Assembly: GCF_001685355.1 (NCBI RefSeq)
Contig: NZ_CP016438.1
Location: 8,556,001-8,620,000 of the forward strand
Reading direction: 5' to 3'
Source of the DNA: Streptomyces lincolnensis
GTDB lineage: Bacteria; Actinomycetota; Actinomycetes; Streptomycetales; Streptomycetaceae
Length of the DNA stretch: 64,000 nt
Shown: positions 8,209 to 17,914 of the stretch, piece after piece
Numbering within the stretch: position 1 is the first letter of the stretch
How the letters are laid out: every line of letters begins with the position of its first letter
The notes under the pieces: model-generated
What the model was told of the DNA's origin: nothing
Databases searched by the model: none
The model's input: the letters and a program-made list of their open reading frames with translations, nothing else
Program-made: the position numbers and the translations under genes

Positions 8209-9590
8209 CGTCGCTCCAGAGCACGGTCGGTGAGGGTTCCGGCGGAGCCGGTGTAACGGGCGGGGTCGGTGAGTTCGTCGACTGCGACGTCCTTCACCTC
8301 GGGCACCTCGGCGAGGAGTTCGGCCAGGGAACGCCCCTCGGAGTACGTCCGCCGCGCCAGCTCCGTGAGCAGCGCCTTGGCCCGGGCCCGGCCCAGGACC
8401 GGCGCCAGCTCGACGGACAGCCGCTCGGAGACCACCAACCCGTGGGTGAGGTCGAGGTGTTCCCGCATGGTCTCCGCGTTCACCCTGAGCCCGTCGACCA
8501 GTTCGACGGCGTCGTGCGCCGCGCCGCCGACCAGCCGCAGCAGGTCCCTGAGCGGTTCCCACTCGGCGTGCCAGGCCCCGGCAGGCCGCTCGTCCTCGGC
8601 GGCCATCGAGCCGTACAGCGTGGCCGCGAGCTGCGGCGCGCGCCGGGCGGCGGCCACGATCAGCGTGGACCGTACGGGGTTCGCCTTGTGCGGCATGGCC
8701 GACGAACCGCCCCCGCTGCCCTCCGCCAGCTCGGCGATCTCGGTGCGGGCGAGGGTCAGGACGTCGGTGGCGATCTTGCCGAGTGCCCCGGCCGTGAAGG
8801 CGAGGCAGCCGGCGAGGTCGGCGATCGGGGTGCGCAGGGTGTGCCAGGGCAGGAGCGGCGCGTCCAAGCCGAGCTCCCGGGCGAAGGCCGCCGTGAGGGC
8901 CACGGTGTTCCGGGCGCCGTACGCCGTGAAGGCCGCCAGCGTCCCGGCGGCACCGCCGAGTTGGGCGGGGAGGCCGTCGCGTACCTCGACGATCCGGTCC
9001 CGCGCGTCCAGCACCAGCGAGCGCCACCCGGCCGCCTTCAGCCCGAACGTCGTCGGCACGGCGTGCTGGGTCAGCGTCCGCCCCGGCATCACGGTGTCCC
9101 GGTGCTCGCCGGCCAGCCGGGCCAGGGCCAGCTGGACGTGGTGCAGGTCCGCCAGCACGAGGCCGAGCGTGCGGGTCGCGACCAGCATCGTCGCCGTGTC
9201 CAGGATGTCCTGGCTGGTCGCGCCCCGGTGCACGTACGGGCCGTACTCCGCGCCGACCGCCTCGGTCAGGTCGGCGACCAGGGGGATGACGGGGTTGCCG
9301 CCGCCGCGGGCCCGCTCGGCGAGGGAGCGTACGTCGAAGCGGTCCGCGCGGGCCGCCTCGGTCACCGCGTCGGCCGCACCGTCCGGGGCGAGACCCAGCC
9401 GGGCCTGCACCCGGGTCAGCGCGGCCTCCGTGTCCAGCAGCGCCTGGAGGTAGGCGCCGTCGCTGGTCGTGGAGGCGGCGGGGGAGTGGGCCCACCCGGG
9501 GGCGAGCAGACCGGCGTCGGACTCGGTGGACTCGGTGGAATCGGTGGATCCGGTGGAACCGATGGAATGGCCAGGATCGGCAGATGTCAC
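8205..9590 (-). CDS. pcaB: 3-carboxy-cis,cis-muconate cycloisomerase
   Basis: 461 residues from GTG 9590, whose codon overlaps the pcaG stop by 4 bp (GTGA), implying translational coupling. It belongs to the fumarase/aspartase superfamily, with the signature SSxMPxKxN at residues 296-304. The enzyme cyclises 3-carboxymuconate, the ring-cleavage product of PcaGH, to 4-carboxymuconolactone. The N-terminus is odd: residues 9-24 are a low-complexity Ser-Thr-Gly/Glu/Asp tract encoded by a 9-bp minisatellite. The enzyme proper begins near residue 28, so the tract probably forms a disordered tail. Confidence 0.95.
   Translation of the reverse strand: MTSADPGHSIGSTGSTDSTESTESDAGLLAPGWAHSPAASTTSDGAYLQALLDTEAALTRVQARLGLAPDGAADAVTEAARADRFDVRSLAERARGGGNPVIPLVADLTEAVGAEYGPYVHRGATSQDILDTATMLVATRTLGLVLADLHHVQLALARLAGEHRDTVMPGRTLTQHAVPTTFGLKAAGWRSLVLDARDRIVEVRDGLPAQLGGAAGTLAAFTAYGARNTVALTAAFARELGLDAPLLPWHTLRTPIADLAGCLAFTAGALGKIATDVLTLARTEIAELAEGSGGGSSAMPHKANPVRSTLIVAAARRAPQLAATLYGSMAAEDERPAGAWHAEWEPLRDLLRLVGGAAHDAVELVDGLRVNAETMREHLDLTHGLVVSERLSVELAPVLGRARAKALLTELARRTYSEGRSLAELLAEVPEVKDVAVDELTDPARYTGSAGTLTDRALERR
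9521..9565. repeat. 9-bp tandem repeat inside pcaB 5' end
   Basis: Five consecutive 9-bp units close to ACTCGGTGG lie at 9521-9565. On the minus strand they encode Ser-Thr-acidic/Gly triplets near the PcaB N-terminus. The first two units are identical; the others differ at one to three positions. Confidence 0.85.
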
Positions 9591-10192
9591 TGGAACTCCA
9601 GGAAGACCGTCTCGCCTTCGCCCTGAAGGCGGATGTCGAAACGGTAGGTGCTGTTTCCCTGCTCCGCGGCGACCAGCGTGTCGCGCCGCGCCGGGTCCAG
9701 CCGGGAGAGCAGCGGGTCCGCGGCGAGCACCGCCTCGTCGCCCGGCAGGTAGATCCGCGTGTACAGGTGCACCAGCAGACCGCGGGCGAACACGCACACG
9801 CTGATGTACGGCGCGCTCTGCCCCCGCGCCCCGGGCCGCAGTGTCCGCGCGCTCCAGTGGCCGCTCATGTCCGTCTGGCTGCGCCCCCAGCCGGTGAACT
9901 CCACGCCGTTGCGGCCCAGGAAGCCCCCACTGGCGGTGTCCCGTCGCATCGAGCCGTCCACGCGCGGCACATTGCCGTCCGGGTCGGGGCCCCACAGCTC
10001 CACGAACGCGTCCGGCAGCGGCTTGCCCTCGCCGTCGAGGACGTACCCGTGCAGCGTGATCGTGTCGGGATGGCCGATCGGGGCGATGTCGCCGCCGCCG
10101 GGGAACGGCAGGGCGTGGCCGTAGAAGGGGCCGACCGTGTGCGACGGGGTCGGGAGCACGGTCTCCGGACGGCTCGTGTCGATCTTCGTCAT
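9587..10192 (-). CDS. pcaG: protocatechuate 3,4-dioxygenase alpha subunit
   Basis: 201 residues, the normal size for the alpha subunit. It begins TKIDTSRPETVLPTPSHTVGPFYGHAL, the typical intradiol dioxygenase N-terminus, and contains DAFVELWGPDPDGNVP and the GRNGVEFTGWGRSQTD region. The alpha chain lacks the iron ligands, which PcaH supplies, but helps to form the active site. It starts 6 bp after the pcaH stop and overlaps pcaB by 4 bp, so the three genes are tightly coupled. With PcaH it opens the protocatechuate ring between the hydroxyl groups. Confidence 0.95.
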   Translation of the reverse strand: MTKIDTSRPETVLPTPSHTVGPFYGHALPFPGGGDIAPIGHPDTITLHGYVLDGEGKPLPDAFVELWGPDPDGNVPRVDGSMRRDTASGGFLGRNGVEFTGWGRSQTDMSGHWSARTLRPGARGQSAPYISVCVFARGLLVHLYTRIYLPGDEAVLAADPLLSRLDPARRDTLVAAEQGNSTYRFDIRLQGEGETVFLEFQ

Positions 10193-10198
10193 GGCAGG

Positions 10199-10972
10199 TC
10201 AGCGTCCTTCTTCGATCCAGGTGGCGTGCGGCCCGTCGAGCACGATGTCCCAGTGGTAGCCCATGGAGAACTCCGGCACCGACAGGCTGTGGTCGTAGGT
10301 GGCGACCAGCCGCTGCCGGGCCGCGTCGTCGGTCACCGACTGGATGATCGGGTCGTACGGGAACAGCGGGTCGCTCGGGAAGTACATCTGCGTCACGAGC
10401 CGCTGGGTGAACGCCGTGCCGAAGAGCGAGAAGTGGATATGGGCCGGCCGCCAGGCGTTGAGGTGCTGACGCCACGGGTACGGGCCGGGCTGGACGGTGG
10501 TGAACTCGTAGAACCCGCTGCCGTCCGTGAGCGTGCGGCCCACCCCGGTGAAGTTCGGGTCCAGCGGCGCGTCGTGCTGCTCGCGCTGGTGCGCGTACCG
10601 CCCGGCCGCGTTGGCCTGCCAGATCTCGATCAGCTGGCCGCGGATCGGCCGCCCGTCGCGGTCCAGCAGGCGCCCGGACACGGTGATGCGCTCACCGATG
10701 GGCTCACCGTCGTGCTGCCGGGTGAGGTCGTTGTCGATCTCGGTGATGTCCCGCTCCCCGAAGGCCGGCGAGTGCAGCTCCACCAGCTCCGGGTCCTTGG
10801 CCACGTCGATCGTGACCGGTGGCTGCTTCGGATGCCGCAACACCGACGAACGGTACGGCGCGTAGTCCCGACGCGGCTGATGCTCCACGGGCGCCCCGTC
10901 GGCGATCCGCTTCTCATAGGCGGCGTGCTCGGCCGCGATCTCCTGGTCGATGTCGTGCTGGGTGAGAGTCAT
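10199..10972 (-). CDS. pcaH: protocatechuate 3,4-dioxygenase beta subunit
   Basis: 257 residues from ATG 10972, with AGGA six bases upstream. The non-haem Fe(III) ligands are all present: Tyr126, Tyr165, His178 and His180, at a constant offset of 18 from the Pseudomonas enzyme numbering (108, 147, 160, 162). The subunit binds substrate and iron and, with PcaG, converts protocatechuate plus oxygen to 3-carboxy-cis,cis-muconate. The 131 bp ahead of it, between pcaF and pcaH, hold a repeat-derived hairpin, unlike the overlapping junctions elsewhere in the operon, so this gene may be expressed at a different level from pcaIJF. Confidence 0.97.
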   Translation of the reverse strand: MTLTQHDIDQEIAAEHAAYEKRIADGAPVEHQPRRDYAPYRSSVLRHPKQPPVTIDVAKDPELVELHSPAFGERDITEIDNDLTRQHDGEPIGERITVSGRLLDRDGRPIRGQLIEIWQANAAGRYAHQREQHDAPLDPNFTGVGRTLTDGSGFYEFTTVQPGPYPWRQHLNAWRPAHIHFSLFGTAFTQRLVTQMYFPSDPLFPYDPIIQSVTDDAARQRLVATYDHSLSVPEFSMGYHWDIVLDGPHATWIEEGR

Positions 10973-11022
10973 TGGGGGTCCTTGGGGTTCCTAACGTTCC
11001 AGTCGAAGTAAGGGGAGATGTA

Positions 11023-11082
11023 GCGCCCCTTTTAGGGGCGCGGGGAACTGCGCGACCAGCCACATGCGGCCTACAGCCGCCG
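11023..11082. repeat. Streptomyces intergenic repeat with hairpins, between pcaF and pcaH
   Basis: The arms GCGCCCCT (11023-11030) and AGGGGCGC (11034-11041) form a hairpin followed by GGGGAACTGCGCGACCAGCCAC. A second small hairpin, GCGGC/GCCGC, lies at 11068-11082. The same element recurs at 51354 and 52377, with a diverged copy near 63499. It falls inside the pca operon and could act as a partial terminator or mRNA-processing site. Confidence 0.7.
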
Positions 11083-11103
11083 TCCGGCAATCCGTGGCAG
11101 GAC

Positions 11104-12302
<1,199 letters not shown>

Positions 12303-12306
<4 letters not shown>

Positions 12307-12947
12307 AGCAGATCCTCCGCCACGGTCAGTTTCGCGTCCGTCCTGGCGATGACGTCGTCGACGCTCACACCGGGCGCGACCTCGGTCAGCACCAGCCCGT
12401 CGTCGGTCACGTCCAGCACGCCGAGATCGGTGATGACCCGGTTCACGCACGCCTTGCCGGTGAGCGGCAGCGCGCACTCGGAGAGGATCTTCGGCGAGCC
12501 GTCCTTGGCGGTGTGGGTCATCACCACGATGACCGTGCGGGCCCCGTGCACCAGGTCCATCGCCCCGCCGATCCCGGTGATCAGCTTCCCCGGGATCGCC
12601 CAGTTCGCCAGATCACCCCGCTGCGAGACCTGCATCGCGCCCAGCACGGCGACGTCGATGTGGCCGCCGCGGATCATGCCGAAGGACAGCGCCGAGTCGA
12701 AGAAGGAGGCGCCCGGCAGCACGGTCACGGTCTCCTTGCCCGCGTTGATCAGATCCGGGTCGACGGCGTCCTCCGTCGGATACGGTCCGGTGCCCAGGAT
12801 GCCGTTCTCCGACTCCAGGACCACCTCCACGCCCTTCGGCAGATAGTTCGGGATCAGCGTCGGCAGACCGATGCCGAGATTGACGTACTGCCCGTCCCGA
12901 AGCTCCCGCGCGGCGCGCGCGGCCATCTCTTCCCGCGTCCAGGCCAT
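12303..12947 (-). CDS. pcaJ: 3-oxoadipate CoA-transferase subunit B
   Basis: 214 residues from ATG 12947, which overlaps the pcaI stop by one base (TGATG). It is a family I CoA-transferase beta subunit with GIGLPT near residue 26 and the ESENG motif (45-49) that carries the catalytic glutamate. With PcaI it moves CoA from succinyl-CoA to beta-ketoadipate. A longer upstream frame runs into pcaI and was rejected. SCOT-type acetoacetate transferases are close relatives, but the pca context decides. Confidence 0.95.
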
Positions 12948-13702
12948 CAGCTGCTCACCGTCCGCTGCTCGATCCGCTTGTCCGCCGCCTGCTCCGCCGT
13001 CAGCGCGATCACCCGCTGGACGAAGATCCCCGGCAGATGCACCGCGTCCGGCTCGATCTCCCCGGGCTCCACCAGTTCCTCCACCTCGGCGACGGTGACC
13101 CGACCGGCCATCGCGGCAAGGGGGTTGAAGTTCCGGGAGGACTTGTTGAACACCAGGTTCCCGTGCCGGTCGCCCTTCCAGGCCCGCACCAGTGCGAAGT
13201 CGGTGCGGATCCCGCGCTCCAGCACGTACTCGGTGCCGTCGAACTCCCGCACCTCCTTCGGCGGCGAGGCCACCGCCACCCCGCCGGAACCGTCGTAACG
13301 CCACGGCAGCCCGCCGTCCGCGACCTGTGTGCCCACACCCGCGGGCGTGTAGAAGGCGGGAATCCCGGCCCCGCCGGCCCGCAGCCGCTCCGCCAGCGTG
13401 CCCTGCGGGATCATCTCCACCTCCAGCTCCCCGGCCAGGTACTGCCGCGCGAACTCCTTGTTCGCCCCGATGTAGGAGCCGGTCACCCGGGCGATCCGCC
13501 CCGCCGCCAGCAGCACGGCGAGCCCGGAGTCCATCGCCCCGCAGTTGTTGGAGACCACCCTCAGCCCGGAGACCCCCCGCTCGAACAGCGCCTGGATCAG
13601 CACGTTCGGCACACCGCTCAGCCCGAAACCGCCCACCGCCAGCGATGCGCCCTCCGGCACATCGGCCACCGCCTCCAGGGCCGTGGCGACCACCTTGTCC
13701 AT
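12947..13702 (-). CDS. pcaI: 3-oxoadipate CoA-transferase subunit A
   Basis: 251 residues from ATG 13702 ([20 protein letters not shown]), with GAGG eight bases upstream. It contains the glycine-rich [10 protein letters not shown] and the VSNNCG region of the alpha subunit. An alternative ATG at 13768 would add 22 residues including a rare TTA codon and would place the palindrome at 13737 inside the gene; I prefer the inner start, which matches the usual PcaI N-terminus. First gene of the pca operon, divergent from pcaV, and so the likely target of PcaV repression. Confidence 0.93.
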   Translation of the reverse strand: MDKVVATALEAVADVPEGASLAVGGFGLSGVPNVLIQALFERGVSGLRVVSNNCGAMDSGLAVLLAAGRIARVTGSYIGANKEFARQYLAGELEVEMIPQGTLAERLRAGGAGIPAFYTPAGVGTQVADGGLPWRYDGSGGVAVASPPKEVREFDGTEYVLERGIRTDFALVRAWKGDRHGNLVFNKSSRNFNPLAAMAGRVTVAEVEELVEPGEIEPDAVHLPGIFVQRVIALTAEQAADKRIEQRTVSS

Positions 13703-13736
13703 CCGTGAAGCCTCATCCCGTCCGCGCACCCAGTGC

Positions 13737-13748
13737 GAGTAATTACTC
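13737..13748. promoter_or_regulatory. palindrome in the pcaI-pcaV intergenic region, candidate PcaV site
   Basis: GAGTAATTACTC is a perfect 12-bp palindrome and unusually AT-rich for this genome. It lies 35 bp ahead of the chosen pcaI start and between the divergent pcaI and pcaV genes. MarR proteins bind such palindromes. Assignment to PcaV is inference. Confidence 0.5.
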
Positions 13749-13923
13749 AGGGCACTGATTAATTTCACGAGGTATTCCTCACGCTGCCACCGCTACGGCG
13801 GGGCGTCAAGACCCGGGAGAAAAGCGAGGTCAGATCGGATGTAAGCCTCGGAGACACCGCAGACAGCCATGGCATCGCCGAGTATTGTTCAGTACACCAA
13901 CGAATTCGACCTCGGGAGTGCAT

Positions 13924-14400
13924 ATGGCCGCGGTGGACCTCACCACCCATCCCGGGCACCTCGCCCGGCGGCTCCAGCAGGCCCACTATCTGCTGTGGAA
14001 CACGATGGTCTCAGAGGAGATCACCTCTCCGCAGTTCGCGGTCCTGAACACGCTCGTCGCCGAGCCCGGTCTCGACCAGCGCACGGTGGGGGAGCGGGTG
14101 GGGCTCGACCGGTCCACCATCGCCGAGGTGATCAGCCGCCTCGGCCGGCGCGGGCTGCTGGACAAGGTGCGCGACCCGCAGGACGGCCGCCGCTTCCTGC
14201 TGCGCCTCACCGACGAGGGACTGCGCACCCACCGCAAGCTGACCGTGCGCACCGCGCGGATGAACCAGGTCTTCCTGGGTCCGCTCTCCGCCGAGGAGCA
14301 GGCCGTCTTCTTCGATCTGCTGCGCCGGGTCTCGGACGCGGCCGAGGGACTCCGTAATCCCGCGGGACGTCCCGCGGAGCCCCTCGCCGCCCGCTCCTGA
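13924..14400 (+). CDS. pcaV: MarR-family repressor of the pca operon
   Basis: 158 residues from ATG 13924, with GGGAG five bases upstream. It is a winged-helix MarR protein with recognition segment LDRSTIAEVISRLGRRG and wing DPQDGRRFLLRLT. With this start Arg15 falls in HLARR, matching the arginine shown in S. coelicolor PcaV (SCO6704) to contact protocatechuate. An upstream in-frame ATG at 13885 has no good ribosome site and would shift that numbering. Divergent from pcaIJFHGBL, the known PcaV arrangement. It probably represses the operon until protocatechuate binds. Confidence 0.93.
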   Translation: MAAVDLTTHPGHLARRLQQAHYLLWNTMVSEEITSPQFAVLNTLVAEPGLDQRTVGERVGLDRSTIAEVISRLGRRGLLDKVRDPQDGRRFLLRLTDEGLRTHRKLTVRTARMNQVFLGPLSAEEQAVFFDLLRRVSDAAEGLRNPAGRPAEPLAARS

Positions 14401-14407
14401 CCGACGC

Positions 14408-15397
14408 TCACGCCTTCGCGAACACCACCCACACCTGCCCCCGCGCGAAGTTCAGCGGAGCGCCGTCCGCCGTCGTGAACCGGGTGCCGTCCTCGGCCCG
14501 CGCGCGCTCCCAGCCCGCGTCGTAGGACCGGCCGCCGCGCAGCACCTCGGCCCGGCCCGAGCCGACGGTCTCGGTGTACGGCGTGTTGTTGCCGAGGAAG
14601 TCGTGGAAGGCGGACTTGCGGATCTTCACGTACTGCACCACGACCGTCGCGGGCGCCACCCGTTCGCCGTCGGTCGTCACGGTCGGCGTCCCGTCCTGCG
14701 AGACCAGCCAGCGGTTCCGGTCCGCGGACCAGGTGAAGGTGAAGCGGGCCGCCGGGTAGCGCACGGTCCGCGAGGCCGTCGGCTCCCCTCCCGCGGGCGC
14801 CGCGCCGTGGTGGAAGCCGTTCGTCAGCGCGTCGGCGCCCGGTGCGGTGGCCAGCAGCTTGTTCGGGCGCAGGTAGAGATTGTGCGGGGAGGGCTTGTCG
14901 GTGCCCCGGAAGTAGGCGTCGGCCACCTTCTCGGGTGTCTGCACGTCCAGCGGCGCCTTGTTGATCAGCGGCATCAGCTTGCCCTGGGCGCCGGAGAAGG
15001 CGAGGACGGGCCGCTCGAACTGGCGCAGCAGCTCCAGATCCGATTCGCGGGCGCTGCGCACCGGCCCGACGACCTTCGGGAGCTTGGTCGCGTACACCGC
15101 CATCAGTCGGCTGAGCCCGCCCTCGACCTGCTCGGCGTACACCACGTCCGCCGCGTCGAGGCCCGTCTGCGGCCGGGCCGCGCGCACATTGTCGATCTTC
15201 ACGGCGAGCACGGACTCGGCGGCCGGGGCGGCCGTGCCGTCGGCACTCCGGCTCGCGTCCGGGGTGCCCGGCTGCCCGCGCCCGTCGTCGGCGGGGGTGC
15301 CCGTTCCCGTGCAGCCCGCCGCCAGCGCCGCCGTCATCGCGGCGGCCACGAGCACCGCCGTAGTCGTGGCGCGTCGCGTGCGCGCCGTCTGTCCCAT
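14408..15397 (-). CDS. DUF3048-domain lipoprotein (YerB-like)
   Basis: 329 residues from ATG 15397. The N-terminus is a signal peptide ending in a lipobox, AALAAGC, so the mature protein is probably lipid-anchored outside the membrane. The domain from about residue 60 carries KIDNVRAARPQTGLDAADVVYAEQVEGG and the GPVRSARESDLELL motif of DUF3048 (YerB) proteins; YerB homologues occur widely in Gram-positives, function unsettled. The frame stays open far upstream, but that part is antisense to the dehydrogenase and was rejected. The stop is 8 bp from the pcaV stop, with the genes convergent. Confidence 0.85.
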   Translation of the reverse strand: MGQTARTRRATTTAVLVAAAMTAALAAGCTGTGTPADDGRGQPGTPDASRSADGTAAPAAESVLAVKIDNVRAARPQTGLDAADVVYAEQVEGGLSRLMAVYATKLPKVVGPVRSARESDLELLRQFERPVLAFSGAQGKLMPLINKAPLDVQTPEKVADAYFRGTDKPSPHNLYLRPNKLLATAPGADALTNGFHHGAAPAGGEPTASRTVRYPAARFTFTWSADRNRWLVSQDGTPTVTTDGERVAPATVVVQYVKIRKSAFHDFLGNNTPYTETVGSGRAEVLRGGRSYDAGWERARAEDGTRFTTADGAPLNFARGQVWVVFAKA

Positions 15398-15589
15398 GCC
15401 CACCGTCGGCCACCTGTCTCGTGTCATTGATTGTGCGCTTATCAGTTCATTGATGGCCATACCCGTTCGGATCTGATTGAGCGCGACGCATAGGCCGATC
15501 GGCCCAGGGAGGGCGGTTCGCCAGGTGGCGCCCGGGTACCCGGGCGCCACCGCGGACCCGACCCGCCGACACGACCGAGGGAGTGGGCG

Positions 15590-16780
15590 ATGAAGGCAGT
15601 GACCTGGCAGGGCAAGCGGGACGTACGGGTGGAGAGCGTGCCCGATCCGGAGATCCAGGAGCCGACGGACGCCGTCATCCGCGTCACCTCCACCGGGCTG
15701 TGCGGCTCCGACCTGCACCTCTACGAGGTGCTCACCCCGTTCATGACACCGGGCGACATCCTCGGCCACGAGCCCATGGGCATCGTCGAGGAGGTCGGCG
15801 CGGGAGTGCCCGACCTCGCGGTGGGTGACCGGGTCGTGGTGCCGTTCCAGATCGCGTGCGGCACCTGCTGGATGTGCCTGACCGGCCTGCCCACGCAGTG
15901 CGAGACCACCCAGGTCACCAGCGAGGGCATGGGCGCCGCCCTGTTCGGCTACACCCGCCTCTACGGCGCCGTCCCGGGCGCCCAGGCCGAGTACCTGCGC
16001 GTCCCGCAGGCGCAGTACGGCCCGATCAAGGTCCCCGAGGGCCCGCCCGACGACCGGTTCGTCTACCTCTCCGACGTGCTGCCCACCGCCTGGCAGGCGG
16101 TCGCCTACGCCGACGTGCCCGAGGGCGGCAGCGTCGCCGTCCTCGGGCTCGGCCCCATCGGCGACATGGCCTGCCGTATCGCACAGGTCAAGGGAGCCGG
16201 CCGGGTGTTCGGCGTGGACCTGGTGAGCGAGCGGCTGCGCCGGGCCCGGTCCCGTGGAGTCGAGACGTACGACCTCAGGGGCTTCGGCAACGAGAAGGAG
16301 CTGGTCCAGGCGATCCGCGACGAGACGGACGGGCGCGGCCCGGACGCCGTGATCGACGCCGTGGGCACCGAGGCCCACGGCAGCGCCGCCGCCAAGCTCG
16401 CCCAGACGGCCTCGGCGCTGCTGCCCCGGAAGATCAGCGGACCGTTCGCGGAACGCTTCAGCGTCGATAGGCTCGCCGCCCTCTACACGGCCATCGATCT
16501 GGTGCGCAGGGGCGGCACGATCTCGCTGTCCGGTGTGTACGGCGGCATGGCCGACCCGCTGCCGATGCTCACGATGTTCGACAAGCAGATCCAGCTCCGG
16601 ATGGGCCAGGCCAACGTGCGCCGCTGGAGCGACGAGATCATCCCCTACCTCACCGACGAGGACCCGCTCGGCGTCGACGACTTCGCCACCCACCGGCTGC
16701 TGCTGAGCGAGGCCCCGCACGCGTACGAGATGTTCCAGCGCAAGCGGGAGGGCGCGGTCAAGGTGCTGATGACGCCCTGA
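15590..16780 (+). CDS. zinc-dependent alcohol dehydrogenase (FDH-like MDR family)
   Basis: 396 residues from ATG 15590 with GGGAGTGGG upstream. It is a medium-chain dehydrogenase: catalytic zinc ligands Cys38 and His60-Glu61 (CGSDLH, GHEPMG), a structural-zinc-type cysteine cluster CGTCWMC plus a downstream Cys, and the Rossmann motif GLGPIGDMA. The insertion GISGPFAERFSVDRL-type region and length resemble glutathione-independent formaldehyde dehydrogenase-like enzymes. Substrate unknown. Its stop is one base from the stop of the convergent ligase gene. Confidence 0.88.
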   Translation: MKAVTWQGKRDVRVESVPDPEIQEPTDAVIRVTSTGLCGSDLHLYEVLTPFMTPGDILGHEPMGIVEEVGAGVPDLAVGDRVVVPFQIACGTCWMCLTGLPTQCETTQVTSEGMGAALFGYTRLYGAVPGAQAEYLRVPQAQYGPIKVPEGPPDDRFVYLSDVLPTAWQAVAYADVPEGGSVAVLGLGPIGDMACRIAQVKGAGRVFGVDLVSERLRRARSRGVETYDLRGFGNEKELVQAIRDETDGRGPDAVIDAVGTEAHGSAAAKLAQTASALLPRKISGPFAERFSVDRLAALYTAIDLVRRGGTISLSGVYGGMADPLPMLTMFDKQIQLRMGQANVRRWSDEIIPYLTDEDPLGVDDFATHRLLLSEAPHAYEMFQRKREGAVKVLMTP

Positions 16781-16781
16781 C

Positions 16782-17849
16782 TCAGGGGCCCGACAGGATC
16801 TCCTGGAGGTCGTAGCGGACCGGCTCCTCCAGCTGCGCGTAGGTGCAGCTGTCCGGTGTCCGGTCCGGCCGCCAGCGGCGGAAGCGGGCGGTGTGCCTGA
16901 ACCGTGCGCCGTTCTCCATGTGGTCGTAGGCCACCTCGGCCACCCGCTCCGGCCTGAGCGGCACCCACGACAGGTCCTTCTTGCCCGACCAGCGGCTGGG
17001 GGCACCCGGCAGCCGGGCCGTCTCGTGCGCCGCCTCCTCGGCCCAGGCCGCCCAGGGATGCCCCGCGGCATCCGCCATGCGCAGCGGCTCCAGCTCCTCG
17101 ATCAGCTCGGCCCGCCGCTTCATGGGGAAGGCCGCGGACACGCCGACGTGCTGAAGGGCGCCCTTGTCGTCGTAGAGCCCCAGCAACAGCGAGCCGACGA
17201 CCGGGCCGCTCTTGTGGAGGCGGTAACCGGCCACGACGACGTCCGCCGTGCGCTCGTGCTTGATCTTGAACATGGCGCGCTCGTCCTGGAGGTAGCGCCC
17301 GGTGAGCGGCTTGGCGACGACCCCGTCCAGGCCGGCCCCCTCGTACTGCTCGAACCAGCGGGTCGCGAGGTCGATGTCGGTGGTCGCCGGCGCCACGTGC
17401 ACCGGTGCCGTCACCCCCTCCAGGGCCCTGCTGAGCAGCGCCCGCCGATCGGTCAGGGGCACGTCCAACAGCGACTCGTCCGCCAGGGCCAGCAGATCGA
17501 ACGCGACGAACGACGAGGGCGTCCGCTCCGCCAGCGTCCGCACCCGGGACTGGGCCGGATGGATGCGCTCGGTCAGCGCGTCGAAGTCCAGCCGCCCGTC
17601 CCGCGCGATGACGATCTCCCCGTCCAGCACACACCGCTCCGGCACCCGCTGCTCCAACGCCACGACCAGCTCGGGAAAGTACCTGGTCAGCGGCTTACCG
17701 GTACGGCTGCCGACCTCGACCTCGGCCCCGTCGCGGAACACGATGGCCCGGAACCCGTCCCATTTCGCCTCGTAGTGCATGCCCGGGGGGATGCTCGCCA
17801 CGGACTTGGCGAGCATGGGCTTCACGGGGGGCATCACCGGCAGATCCAT
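16782..17849 (-). CDS. ligC: ATP-dependent DNA ligase (LigC type)
   Basis: 355 residues from ATG 17849. The adenylation motif KWDGFRA gives nucleotidyl-acceptor Lys29; further motifs are SRTGKPLTRYFPE, LDGEIV, FVAFDLL, DGVVAK and FKIKHERTADVVVAGYR. The C-terminal OB fold is present, and there is no nuclease or polymerase domain, as in mycobacterial LigC. It seals nicks with ATP and serves in NHEJ or repair synthesis. A GTG at 17873 would add eight residues; neither start has a good ribosome site. It is divergent from the LigD-type polymerase gene, the usual actinobacterial pairing; Ku is not in the window. Confidence 0.92.
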   Translation of the reverse strand: MDLPVMPPVKPMLAKSVASIPPGMHYEAKWDGFRAIVFRDGAEVEVGSRTGKPLTRYFPELVVALEQRVPERCVLDGEIVIARDGRLDFDALTERIHPAQSRVRTLAERTPSSFVAFDLLALADESLLDVPLTDRRALLSRALEGVTAPVHVAPATTDIDLATRWFEQYEGAGLDGVVAKPLTGRYLQDERAMFKIKHERTADVVVAGYRLHKSGPVVGSLLLGLYDDKGALQHVGVSAAFPMKRRAELIEELEPLRMADAAGHPWAAWAEEAAHETARLPGAPSRWSGKKDLSWVPLRPERVAEVAYDHMENGARFRHTARFRRWRPDRTPDSCTYAQLEEPVRYDLQEILSGP

Positions 17850-17914
17850 GCTCCGATTCTGCGCCGACGTCACCCGAAATGCCCGATGTGCGAGGTACGC
17901 CTACCGTGGCTCGC

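Noticed and set aside
15398..17071. Minus-strand extension of the DUF3048 lipoprotein to 887 residues
   Set aside because: The extension is antisense to the alcohol dehydrogenase, and the lipobox signal peptide fixes the start at 15397.
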